This document shows, one piece after another, positions 1 through 11,900 of a stretch of DNA of 64,000 nucleotides. The stretch is from Alectoria sarmentosa. Lineage: Eukaryota; Ascomycota; Lecanoromycetes; Lecanorales; Parmeliaceae. The notes beneath the pieces were generated by a model, which worked only from the letters and a program-made list of their open reading frames with translations, searched no databases and was not told the DNA's origin. The DNA lies in the NCBI GenBank assembly GCA_009733775.1, contig WOGZ01000128.1:1-64000 (forward strand), written 5' to 3'. A program made the translations under genes and the position numbers. How positions within the stretch are numbered: position 1 is the stretch's first letter; each line of letters begins with the position of its first letter.

Positions 1-59
1 GGCGCTCGGGAGGCCTAAAAGCCGCTATTCGGGCGCTAACCGAAAAGCGTAGTGATTCC

Positions 60-2429
60 GAATTTATGATTGATTGCACATACAAATTCAAGGTTTTTTA
101 GCTCAGCCCTACACTATTCTTTTATATAATAGAGATGAAAATAATCGTTTTTTTTTTGAAGTATACGTTATATTGACGTTGAGATAATTATTTTTTTTCG
201 AAGCGAAGGCGTTAAATAACGCTTTTTCGATGCGTTTACGTTTAATATTTAAAACATTAATATTTATATAAATGATATCGATTTGCGCCTTTTTTTCTTT
301 TTTTGTTTATTTATAAACCCTTCAAGTTTTAAATATAAAAATTTGATTTAACATTTAATAAAAAGATGTTTGAATTTGCGATTAACGATTTTATAAAAAA
401 TATAAATTTCGCGATTAATAAAATCAAAGTCGTCGAAATCGTCTTTAATGAATTGTTTATTTTTATTATTGCGATAAATAAATATAACGACATCACCTTT
501 TTTGATTATAAGTATTCGATGTTTTTCGTTTATTGCGTCGTAAATAATCAAATCGAATTTGATTATTTTCGAATTATAAAGTATATAAATTTAAATATAA
601 ATTATTATAAAAATATCGTAGATTTCGTCGAATGTTATAAGAAAAAATTAAATGAGATAAAACTTTGATGATAATAATAAGTCGTTTAAATCAACGCTTT
701 CGACGTTAATCTTGCGAAAATCCTTTTTATATTAACGAACGTCGTTTTCGAAATTAATGTTAATATTGTACAATTGACGTATAAACTCGATATAAAATTT
801 AAAGTTCGTAAATTTATAATAAATATCGATGACGTTTAACATAATTTGAGAATTCTCGTTATGCTTTTTGATGAATTAACGATTAATATAATCAAAACGT
901 TGACGAATAATCACGCAGATTTTAAGTTTAATAATATTAATGAAAAATTAAAGATTGTTTAACATTAATTAATCGTTAATGTTTTCGCTTTATTTGATAT
1001 ATTTGATAATAAATTTTAAAATAATAATGAAGGTTAAAGGGAAATTGTTTTTATCATTTATAAAAACATTTTTAATGGCATTTTAAGCGTTGAATTCAAT
1101 TATCGATATCGAAAAAAATAAATAAAGAAATGTAAGAGATTGATAATGATGATAAAAATAACGAAAATAAATTTTTTTTTATTATAATTAAAAACGAGTC
1201 GAAAGAGTCGTTTTAAGAAATGCCGCTCGAAAAAAATATCAAAATAAACAAATTCGATAATGATTTAAAGGACGATTTGAACGTTTTAAAGAGAATTAAT
1301 AAACGAGGTCGTTTATCTTAAACGCGTAAATCGAAGATTTCGATATCGCTTAAAACGTTAAATGATTTCTCATTAATTTTAAAATCGTTATTATATAACG
1401 ATAATGTGAAAGAAGTGAAATAAATGCTTTATCAATTCTCATTAAAATCATTTAAGTTTTTATTAATATTAATTAATTATTATCGTTGTGTTTTAAGGTT
1501 TTATAATAATAATGAAAAGTGTTTATATAAGAATTAACGATAAATTTAAATAATAATATTATTATAAAATGAAATCAATAATATGAAGAATTTAATTTTA
1601 AGTTTGATAATAAAAATTGAGTTCAATTGAGATTGTATTAAGTGTAATTGTAAACGTATAAATTTTTTTAAAAGATTCGCATCCTTTTTATGTTGTTTAA
1701 TTAAAAATTTTAAATTCAAAATATTCGCTTCGACGATTATTATCGTGAAATTAAAATTAATTAGATTTTATAATTATAATAATAAAATGTTATCGATAAT
1801 GAATGAAGAATTCGATGATAAAGTTTTAATTTTTTTTAAGAGGTTTTTGAGATTAAAACGTTAATTTTGATATATAAAGTTTATTATTTTTGATTTTAAA
1901 TAAACTTTTAAACGCTTAAGTGATAATAAAATCAATTTTGAATTATTTTAAATAATAATCAAATTGATAATGATGCTAATATTCAATTATTCAATTTATT
2001 TTATTAATTTAATATATCGTTGAAGATGCAAGCTCTTAATTTGATGAAACGTCATAAAAATAAAAACGTATTTTCTTTTATTTAATGTGTTTTACGCAAA
2101 GAAGTTGATAATGTTATAAAATTTTTATTATGATTCGATCGTATAATCGCATGCGAGCTCGATTAAAAACGAATAATTTCGACTCGTCGAGAATTAAAAA
2201 ACTTTTAATTTTCGAATTTCGAATTATGATCGTTTAGGTTTAAAAATCATCTTGTAAATGAAAATTGTTTATTTCAAAGAAATTAATAAATAAAGATCTT
2301 TATAATTGATTATCTCATTGCGATAAATATGAAATGTTTAGAAATAATTATAATCATAATGATAAATAAATAAATCATGTTTATAATGATCGTCGAGTAA
2401 GTTCGAGCTTATAATCTGTGAAAATATGA
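60..2429. repeat. AT-rich RIP-degraded repeat block
   Basis: The sequence is very AT-rich, and most remaining C and G bases sit in CpG. CpA, CpT and CpC are visibly depleted on both strands, while the DNA beyond 2430 has ordinary composition. This is the pattern left by repeat-induced point mutation on a former transposon. The only open frame of note (366-668 on the plus strand, 100 codons rich in I, N, K, F, Y) looks like composition-driven residue of an element ORF. I could not assign it to gag, reverse transcriptase, RNase H or integrase. The first 60 bases are GC-richer and may belong to another repeat. Confidence 0.8.
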
Positions 2430-2810
2430 TGTAGGACATTTGGTTATATTAGTCTAAAAGTGTTACGGAGGAAAGTGCGACCTATGCTACGGGCGCATGC
2501 GCCCGTGTCACGTGACCTATCACGTGACCTGAATTCCGACAGATGTTTCCTACTCAGACTCTATGGGAGGGGTATGTCGTAATTTCACCCGGAAAAATAG
2601 TTTTTCCGCCCCACCATCAAATCCACCACCAACCACCAACTACCTTACCAACCCCCTCCAGAGTCTGAATTACTGAGTCTATTGCGGACTGATCGGCTGT
2701 ATTTCTCCTTCAGTCCGTCGACACTCGACACGCAGATCCGATAGCGCAGAGACGCGTAGATCGACGGATCTCTATACTAACCGGATTGGTTTTAGTGCAT
2801 GTGTACACCA
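2430..2810 (+). mobile_element. LTR-like remnant with 5' TG end
   Basis: The AT-rich block stops abruptly at a TGTAGGACATT start, and the next 300-400 bases are of normal composition. They hold an 18-base perfect palindrome (2489-2506) followed by two CACGTG cores (2510-2515 and 2522-2527). A CA-ending stretch near 2727 could be the LTR end. A short ATG frame at about 2811 closes after some ten codons and could be the truncated start of gag. The second LTR, primer-binding site and pol are not seen. A solo or broken LTR of a Copia-like element is my inference from overall form. Confidence 0.45.
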
Positions 2811-2879
2811 TGGATGGGAATGTCGATTTATCATTGCGCTAATTTGGGGCTTCTGGTGTTCGCAGAAAATAGAAAAACA

Positions 2880-2981
2880 TTCGCTGGTGGTATTTAATGG
2901 TATTGAGGTTCGATTCTTAATGGCGCTGGTACGATAGTGTTGCCGTTTCTTATTTTCTTATGGCGGAGCACCACCAGCGAA
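2880..2981. repeat. 12-bp inverted repeat pair
   Basis: TTCGCTGGTGGT at 2880-2891 is the exact reverse complement of the 12 bases at 2970-2981, 78 bases apart. It lies between the LTR-like remnant and the end of the permease gene. It could be the termini of a very small MITE-like insertion or chance. No target-site duplication was recognised. Confidence 0.3.
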
Positions 2982-3329
2982 CACGCCTTCGAAATTCGAC
3001 TGTGACGGGATTATGGGGAAAACCTCCATCAAAAGTAAGTACTGCCCACGGCTGGTCACACATTTCATACATCTCCATTTGAGTCTAATGAATCTGATGT
3101 CCGAATCCTCCTCTATCGTCTCAATGAACAACGAGCAGAACAAGACTTCATTCCTAAGTTCAATTGGCCATTCGCAGCCTAGAAGACACCTGCGCCGACC
3201 ACTCGCGCCACCCTTTGGACTAGCTTCTGTCTGATCCTTCGCTTATCAGAAACTATTTCATTCTCCCTGTGCGTCAAAGCACCTCGTGATAACTATGCTG
3301 ATGGAGATCTACTATTGAGCTACTTTCCC

Positions 3330-5627
3330 TCAAAGTTCTTTCAGACTATCCACTTTGAAAATTTCTGTACGCTCCTCCTTTTCGCTCTGGTCTACAATTA
3401 GTCGACCAGAAGGGTCATGAGTACTCTCCCATAGAGCAAGTTGCTCAGTGGGGACCTTGACGAGCCTATGTGTGGCTGCGCTGTCGGCCAACGATAAGAT
3501 CTCTGGGCGAATTTGGTAGTGTTGAAGCCTAGGTAGTACATATAGCCAGGCTATGTAGTAGATTCCACAGAGGACGATACTATCGGAGCGAAAAATTGTC
3601 AGTATTCGATCGCTTTGCGGGCCAAAAGGATTGGTCTCTTTAGAAGGAACGGGACGAGACTCACGTTGAAAGGCCCACGACAACGTATGTCGCGTACCAA
3701 AAGCTAACATCGCCTCCATCGCGTCCTGTTGCCGGTGGATACCAAGGCATGATGACGAGGAACAGATTTGCTGCGACATTGAAGATTACCGAGACATCCC
3801 ATGCACGAAAATCAGGCCTCGCTAACCCTAGCTTGCGACGACGGTATCGAATGGCGTACAAGCCTGCGGCCAAGAAGAGCGCGAAGACCGAAGACGGGTA
3901 TACCTGCACGTCGACGACTGGCTGAAAGTAAGTATGCGCGCCTGTCATCTCAGCAAGGCTAGGGTATTACTGAAGTTGAATGCATCTCCAGCAGGCGGTG
4001 CCAGAATCATGAGGATTGTCATGGTCCACTTGACGAGATATGGAACTAGTGGGGTCCCGAATGGGCGCGTTGATGCCCAGAAACGAGGGAAGGGCAGGAC
4101 GCCCTGCCTACGGATCGAGGTCAGATTTTCGATTCCGTTGTAAAAAGCAGGCGGACATGATACCTTCCGCATTCACGAATCACGCGCGATTGGCCGAGGA
4201 GCACGGCAATGAGGTTGCCAAATGCGCTCAGCGCAATAAGAAAATTGAGGCCTCTGACGGCGCCGCTCGAGCCAAAGACTTTCTGAAAGAATAAGCTGGC
4301 GGCTATTTGTTTCGAAGTTTTGAGCTCCGTCTTCGAAACTGTTGGTCCAAAGTCAGTGTTCCTCCAGCAATGTCAGAGTGAGCGCAGAAATTACCAGCGG
4401 CAAAGTAGGCAATGTTGGCCAGTTGATACAAAATGGCGACGACAAACAGAGAGATGAATGAATTGTTCCGGATTGTCTTCACCGGGTTCTATGTTCTGCT
4501 AGTAAATGCCTGTCTATCTTTCTGGATCGAAGGTATCGGGTAAAATATACCTTGACCTCATTGACAACGGTGAAGGCGCTCGAATATCCACTATACGAGA
4601 AAATCACCTTTATCAACGCGTTTGTAACGCCATATCCGCTGTTAGTCGTTCCTTGAAAAGCATTGTGAAAGTTGGCCGTGGGATTTTGGACCGAAGTATT
4701 ACCACCAAGGACGACAAGACCTGCGATGCCGATGCTTTGATTCTTTGATTAAACAATCTCTTATGTCGGTACCGGGTAACGACTTACAAGATCAGAGTAA
4801 AAACCTTGACAAGACCGATGCCATTGGACAGCAGGAAACCGGCCCGAGTATGAAAGGTGAGGACTGACCCCGGTCAGTCATCCAAGCTTACACAGATGCA
4901 GAGAGATTTACGCAATACAGCGACCGTATACCCCGCAACCGCAGCCCCTTTCAACTCCCAAGCTGAAGGCGTGTGACCATTGATGGCGAAAAGGTATTCG
5001 GCAAGCACTACGAGTCGAAGTGTAAGCCACCCCCCAGTAGGATGCATGATGGAGAGAGACTGACCGATGGCATTGCCGCTACTAAAAGACAATATGACGG
5101 ATTGAAACGCGAAAGCGACGGGGAAGAAATAAATCGGACGTGGATAAGCTTGCTCGAGGTAGACGACTTCTGCACCAGATCGATTCGGGAAGCAGGCGGC
5201 GTACTCGAGATACACCGTCAGGGAGCTGAGGGAGATGAGAAAGCCCAGGGGCCAGTACAACAAGGCCACACCAACGGAGCCAGTGTCTTTGAGGATAGTA
5301 GCAGCTGCGGCGAGAGGTCAGCTAAAGAGCAAGGTGTAGATCAAGTCCAGCGGAAGGTTTACGTGTTGAGTAGACTCCCGTCCCAATCATGGTGCTAATG
5401 TTCAGGAACATGACCGTGATTGGTCCGACGAAGTAGCCAAGCGGCGAATTGGTTTCCACCGGGGCCCCGGAGGCTTCTTGGTACGACGGTAGCGAGCCAT
5501 TCCCACCTTGCGCAACGATGAACTCTAGCGAGCCCTCTGTGAGGACTGCTCCGGGAGCAGCATCAACGCTTGTGGAGGTGACCTCTCCTTCGGGCGCCTT
5601 TCTCGAGAGGCCGCGGAAGAAAGCCAT
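3330..5627 (-). CDS. MUP1-type high-affinity methionine permease
   Basis: An APC-superfamily amino-acid permease of the plasma membrane, resembling fungal MUP1 methionine transporters. The spliced protein is 589 aa. It begins at ATG 5625-5627 (MAFFRG), with an upstream in-frame ATG at 5696 as alternative. After a hydrophilic N-terminus comes the family's first membrane segment with ISTMIGTGVYST, then ALLYWPLGFLISLSSLTVYLEY and further hydrophobic helices, ending in a hydrophilic tail. Ten exons are joined by introns 5305-5362, 5008-5064, 4864-4911, 4735-4787, 4489-4550, 4339-4394, 4108-4163, 3918-3970 and 3580-3664. All have GT..AG ends and several have CTGAC branch sites. Exon total is 1770 nt with no internal stop, so the gene is intact although it sits beside repeat debris. 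Substrate is inferred from family resemblance. Confidence 0.88.
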
Positions 5628-5649
5628 GAGAATAGCAGTAATTCGAAGA

Positions 5650-7600
5650 GATTGATGATCGATCCTATGTTGTGCCCGCTCACAATGTGCTATCACTACC
5701 AGGAGAGCAAAGTTCGACCAGCTTTAACGGTCGATAATCAAAGGGTGGATCGCTTTGCATGGTGTTACACTTTTATATGAGGCGAGAGAAGGGCTCTCAT
5801 ATGAAGTGATATTATAGCGAGGGAGGAGCTAAGTGCACGGTAGAATTGATGTTGCGGCTTGCGCAATCACGAAGAGGGCCAGGGGAGTAGCAAGAGGGAG
5901 GCAAAGGATTTGGCCTTCCCAAATGGTACGATAGGCCATGCTTATCGTGCAATCATGCACCTCAGCTGCAGCACTTATGCGCTGGCTCAACCGACTAATG
6001 CACGTCTCATGTTCACGCACAATATGGAGAGATGCGCGTGCTCGGGAAGCTGTGTTGCGCCATATGTAGGAAAGGGTGCGGAAATCTCATGCAACAGGTG
6101 TGGCGGGGGCAAAAGTATTGCAACTTGTTCGCATTCGCACCCTTTATCCTCACCAATTGATCTTGTACTGCCCCATGGGTTAGCACTCAGTCTTTATCCA
6201 TTGCATCATACCTGCAGTGGGTACACGTCTTGATAAGGCTTATCAACAGTGCATAGGCGGGTTACCCTATGTCCTTTCCTATAGCTGTCCTGTAGGTATC
6301 CTATAGGAAGGAGCAACTTACGGACGCAGGTGGAGGCTGCACCTTGGAGGATGAAGGTCATGTCCGAGCACCAGAGGCTTTTCAAACGAGAGCTTGGAGA
6401 ATTGAGTCCACCACGCCCGTTACGCTAAACAAGCCTCCCGTGCATGATCTACAGTTGGGGCTTTCGGCTCCCCCAAAGTTTGGTGGGGGGCGCCAGTCCT
6501 GTTAGTAATCATTGTGAGAAACTTCAACCGAGTATATCCTTACTTATCGTGTTCGATTTGATCCTTCAGTGAGACGACGTGATGCTTGGGTTACGTTGTT
6601 TAACGACTCGAAGAAAGTGCAAAGGCTCGTGTTGCATACACTCGTATGATATTATACCAAGCCGTATCTTTGATAGGGTGGAACCCCTTGTTGAACAATC
6701 GTCGTGGCTCAAGAATGAGCGATTTCATAAAAAGCCGTCACCACCATTGAGTGTCGCAATTGTTGTTTAGTATTGTCGAAAGCTGTGAATTTGCCAAGTC
6801 TCCTCATGCAGAACTCGCTTGGCCTTTCTTCTACTATCGGTGCACTGTCTTCGACCTATTTTCATTGTTTCCTCCAAATCATGTCGCTGTCATCGATCGA
6901 CTTAAGCTTAACGAACAGAAGAGAAGAACGAATTTGAAGACCTTGAAGAGAGCGTGCTCCGTAGACGCACAGGTGATCGCGATCCTATCAATTTAAAGAA
7001 TAACACAACCCATCGCGTACGAGCGTCTCCGATGCTAGCTCAACGGAGACTTGCGGGTCCGAAGACAAGTTGAGCTCGGGGAATGAAAGGGCTCTATCGG
7101 GCGCACGACAGCCGGGGGGGTATATCTTAGGCTTCAACATTACCTCTTAAGACCATGCAGCAAGAATCCAGTACTTGATCATTGTGTATTGTCCAGTTTC
7201 ATGAACAAAATTGGTGGTGGCGGTGATGGGTGCAAATGCCAAGAAGTTTGCATGCGCCAAATCCAGCCACTAACATTGGACTTTCTATGTCAGTCACTAT
7301 CTACCGCTTACACTTCCCGTAAATTCATGAGCGATGCACCGAACCTGAGAACGGAGATGTAAATGCTACCTTGGTCATGATGATCCTGCTCAGCGGCAGG
7401 ATCGTTGGGCGTGGCAGGGCCGGACCTTCACAGCGATTGGTGAGGTTGCTCACGCCATCTGCGGCGTCAGTGACGGCAGACAATGATCGTTGAAAACAGC
7501 TTGGTACTTGTATTGACTCGCCTAGAACACGCCTCTGCTCCTGTCTTGTCAGCTTACATCATCGTCTTCATCTTCATCTTCATCCTTATCTTCCGCCAAC
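5650..7600. other. gene-free stretch upstream of the methionine permease
   Basis: Open frames here are short, mostly without ATG, and show no family resemblance. The stretch nearest 5627 is presumably the permease promoter. A paired GATA motif is listed separately. Nothing else recognised. Confidence 0.5.
6230..6246. promoter_or_regulatory. inverted GATA-site pair
   Basis: TTGATAAG and its reverse complement CTTATCAA are separated by one base, giving two head-to-head GATAAG cores about 600 bp upstream of the permease ATG. Fungal GATA factors (AreA/NIT2 for nitrogen, SreA-type for iron) bind HGATAR, often in pairs. A role in nitrogen control of the permease is inference. Confidence 0.4.
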
Positions 7601-7609
7601 CCCAGACCA

Positions 7610-8860
7610 TGGTTACTCTCACAGAGACAAGTCAGACACTCGCTCAGCTTGACGTCAGCTACGCGTTCAATCCTGAGAAGCATGCTCTGTAAATTCAGCG
7701 TCGCGTGGAGATTGGAAAGCTGCGCTTGACCAAGCTGCCGATTGCGTTTCCACAACAATCGGTCTCCACGTTCGTTTGGTAGGGTCAAGATCTGGCGAGG
7801 GAATATGCCTCTATCTATGCGCCGTCGGAGCAGCAGGTCGACAAGGTTGAGAATTATCTGGGACGTTCCAAGTGTACAGTTCACTCTCGTGCTTGCTTCC
7901 GCAGCAATCGGAGCTGACCGGGTCCTCTGCAGCGCTGAAGAGCTCACTGGGCTACATCGACCAGGAGACATTTCCTTTGCCGACGCTTCATTCAATCTTG
8001 CCCAGCATGTCCCGAGAGCTCTGTTTCGGCCGTGGCTTCAATGTGCTCCGCGGCCTGGCTGGGTGGAATTACGGGCCTGAAGACAGCATCATTGAATACG
8101 TCGGCGTCTCGTCGCACACAGCGCCTATGCGAGGCCGCTGAGACGAGCAGATCAAAGATACGCCGGCGCATGTGGTTCTCGACCCATCAAGGTTATCTAC
8201 GGCGGACAAAGACCGCATCGGAACGCCGGCTGGACAAGTAAGTTTTCCACACGGATGCGGGTGACATCGTCGCTCTCCTCGCGTTGACTGTGGCGGCTGA
8301 GGGCAGCCAGACTAGATCTTCCAGCAGCTGGAGAGTATAGAACGGGCTTGCGGAGACTCTACCAGACCTCATTGCGACTCTGGGTAGGGACTGGGTTGCT
8401 GAAAAGCCAGTTTGGTCTCTCGTACGTTTAGACCAGGGTCCCACATGGCATGACTGACACCGCGAACGATTTACACAACCTCAAGTACTCCTACTAAATA
8501 CCTCCTACTTCATTAGCTACCCGTGATCGATAAGACTGAATCGAGATTCGTCATCCAATACGCCCAACGGACCTTCACAGGGTATCAGTCGCTCCCTCTA
8601 TCCTTCAACATCCCGCCCATCCCCAAACCCCAAGCCGAAGCGCTCGATACTCTTCACTTCCTTGCAGAGCGATTCCACGTGGGTCTTAAATTTCCGTAAA
8701 GGCAATGTTCGATCCGTCAGCAACCTCAGCGTCATCCACACCCGCAATGGATTAAAGGAAACCCGTCATCAACCGCAAGTTTTCCTCTTGTATGGTTGGG
8801 AGCCCAAGGCGCAGGTAGCAGGATAGACTCAAATGCGGGTTTGCGCATCGACGACATCTC
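7610..8860 (+). pseudogene. broken TauD/TfdA-type 2OG-Fe(II) dioxygenase
   Basis: Fragments in different frames line up, in order, with fungal TauD/TfdA (clavaminate-synthase-like) dioxygenases. They include DLAREYASIYAPSEQQVDKV (from about 7790), GYIDQETFPLPTLHS and RELCFGRGFNVLRGL (about 7950-8060), IIEYVGVSSH, then HTDAGDIVALLAL (about 8248-8286). Next come WRV-stop-NGLAETLPDLIATLG, FVIQYAQRTFTGYQSLP and PPIPKPQAEALDTLHFLAERF, and finally LSVIHTRNG. The HxD iron ligands (8248-8256) and distal His (8737-8739) are readable. Lesions include a TAG at 8338-8340 where the family has Tyr, a frameshift near 8680-8690, and further shifts near 7900 and 8120-8250. No intact ORF spans it. Identity rests on family recall, not on a search. 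Confidence 0.7.
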
Positions 8861-8972
8861 GTCCGACTCTGGCTTCGTGATCCCAAGTCTGCAAGGCCGA
8901 CGCCCGAGCCATTGACTGAGCGATGGCGCAGTCTGTATAACGGTGTCAAGCCGGAAAGTTGTCTTCTACACC

Positions 8973-11900
8973 ATGGAGCTAGAAGCCTGCTGTGCTTTGT
9001 GCGGTGTCCCTTTCGATCTTTACGCCGATCTATATCGGGAAAGTGAAATCACAGACGAGGATGTGGCATGGACCAAATATTTCACTGCTCGTGAGTCTGC
9101 CGGGCCACTTCTGGCGTGGCGAGAGGCAATTGAAAAGGGGCTGCAGTACGGAAGGCGAAAGCCGCAGAGAAACCGAGCAACGACACTTGGTTTCTATCTG
9201 GCGTTGGGAAGAATGATGAATCCGAGGGCTTCCAAGGTATACTCCCCTCGCCAAGCTATGATGCAAGATTGGACCTTCAATCATCCGATGCATCATCTTC
9301 CTCAGTAATTGGGCCAGCGTACACAAGGTGGCGAGTCTAGTTTGCCGTTCGTGTAGTGACGAAAGTAGCTAACTCTTCCAAAGCGGTACTGACGAAGAGG
9401 TTGTCTGTCCAATGCATCTATTTTCTGGCAAACCTTTCTGCAAGTTCATGTCTTGCTTGCTCAGCGCAATTCACTGAGCCCAGATTTGGAAAAACTGGGT
9501 CACATTTTCGCCCATTCGGACCTTGAAGAGAGAGGTCGCCATCTAGTACCGGACTGGACAGGTAACTACGCTGGACCTGAACAATTTTGGGATGACGGCT
9601 GGAGCTGGAATGAAAATATCGATGCATGCGTCGTCGCAGGTTTGCTTGAAGAAAAGCCTGTGTAGAAGTTCCTTGTTCTCATCTAGATCTTCCACATTAC
9701 TTTAATCTGCTAATGCAGCACGCCCCGGTAATTTCATCGACCACCTCATCACCTGTTCCCCTTCAATCCAATATCACTACGCATGATGTCTTCTCGTAAT
9801 TGCACGAGGAACTTCTTCTGAAGATGATTTGCTTTCTACCTACGTCGTCAGTACAAAATGTACGTCTCGCATCAAGAATGACAACGTCTTTTCGAATGAG
9901 TTCCAACTTCTGGCGCTCTGGATTTGCATATCCTAATGAATGATGTCATGTTCGACTCCCTGCAGTTTTCCCGCAGGGACGCCAAGCGGATATCTCAAAT
10001 CTGGATTGGCGGGAGTTGTGGTACCGGCTTCTGCGTCCGGAAAATAGCAGGCCTTCTGACTGATGGAAGAATCGCCCAAGGCTTAATTATCAGCCTAGCT
10101 AAAGTTTGTCCAGGTGATATTGTCAATACTCGAATGATTTGGCTGACCTAGTAGTAGAATTTGTCGCATCGTCGTGATTGGACTTCTTGAAAAGAATGAA
10201 ACCACCTCAAGATGATATCGGGATAGTCTTACACAAGGCCTACATTTTGAAGTATCTCCGATCGATTCGATAGCGACTTCAACAATCGGACATGTTCTCG
10301 TAGTGAACGGTTCCTCATATAGACCTCTTACAACCTTGAGAGATAAGGTCGAAGCTGTCGAGCATCTAGTGCGAATAGATGCCTTTAAGGACACGGAGTC
10401 TCTGATTTATGGATTTAAGTGTCATTTTGAATGGCCGAGAGTCTATATCTACAGGGCGGATAATTGTGAAAACTGTACCGTGCCCCACAGACGGTCCAGG
10501 TGACGAGAGGATCAATGGTATGGATGTCATATGGTCAGACACCAACGAAATTGCTGGTCTAGACGTTTGTTCTTTTGCCCTCGACGTGCTGTCGAGAGAC
10601 TCAAATAATATATGTTCTAACAAACCAATGGCTCATGAATTTTGCTACCGCAAAAATTCTCGGCGCCAAGTTACAGATCTGGCAATAGGATATCAAGGGC
10701 GAAGACATTGCCATTGGTATATTCAAAGAAGCGGAGGTAACCAAAACTCAGGTCCCAAAGGTCAATGATAGTCATCATGACTAACGTATTCGTAGGTCAA
10801 AGACGGCAGACATGGATCGTACCAGCATTTCGGCCTAATGTGTGTCTCAGATTAGCAAATATTTGATTAGAAGGCAGTCGTTTGGTAATCACTAAGGATA
10901 AACGAGGATATGACGATCACATGAATATCGAGACATCATGTTTCCGGTCTGCACCAACCGTTTGAATGGGTGAACCCATCGGCACGCAGCCAAATCACGG
11001 ATTTATCTGTTTCTTACACCTGAGGAAGGAAATCAGGTCGATAACAGTTTATCTCGGCTCCCGAAGCGGCTTTACCGTATCTTCCAATGGTCTCGTAGGG
11101 GTCAAAGGTGATTACTGCCACAATTCTCCTTTTCTCTCTTTGTTGGGGAGGTGTACGGTGTTCGGTCCCACAACTGAGCTGTCCGAATCGGATCATGTTG
11201 TCAAAGTCGAAATCGGATTGATCCAAGAAAGCTCCTCGACAGAGCCGCTTACTGTCAACCAGATCTTTTTCGCGACCCGAAAGGGAGTGGCCATAGGCTT
11301 CAGAGGTAACAAGATCATCGACTCGAGCTTTAGCCATGATCACCAGATTGTGAAAATCCAGCCACGGATCACGGCATTGAACTGCTCTACATATTAAATC
11401 AGAAGCCAGAAGATCGTCATACTATCAGTACCAAGATTCAAAAGATCCTCTATCCATCACAATCCTGGATGCACTCCATCTCCTCTTCTAGTCGACCCAG
11501 GCCCATCCCTGCCAAGGAGGGAAATTATTACCCTAGTACCCTTCTCCTCCTAGTACCCTTCTCCTCCTTCCTTCGTCCCGGTTCATAAGCTCTATCCACG
11601 TCTTTTTCAACACTTTTCTTCAAGGTCTCTCCTTTACTCTCTCAGACAACGAGACCCGCTCAATTGGCAATCTTCTCGGCGCTTACCAGGACTTTTCAAT
11701 CAAACAGAACGAACACATATGCTCTATCTCGTTCTACCAACGCCATCAAATAACCATTCGCACTCAATTTCCTGGCGATGTCCTTTCGGTCGAAGGGCTT
11801 CGGTTCGGTTTGTGCAGATGGGTCGATGGCAAAGCTCACGTAAGACACAGCCCTTACTTGGGCGCCAGCAAAGCCTTTGGCCCATTCTTGAACGAGCAGC

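Noticed and set aside
366..668. 100-codon ORF in the AT-rich block as a real gene
   Set aside because: Composition is dictated by RIP (I, N, K, F, Y rich), and it matches no family I could identify.
2906..2920. tRNA B-box-like GGTTCGATTC
   Set aside because: Flanks do not form acceptor, anticodon or T stems.
5859..6233. 124-codon plus-strand frame upstream of the permease
   Set aside because: Begins with TTG, has no recognisable domain and no splice context.
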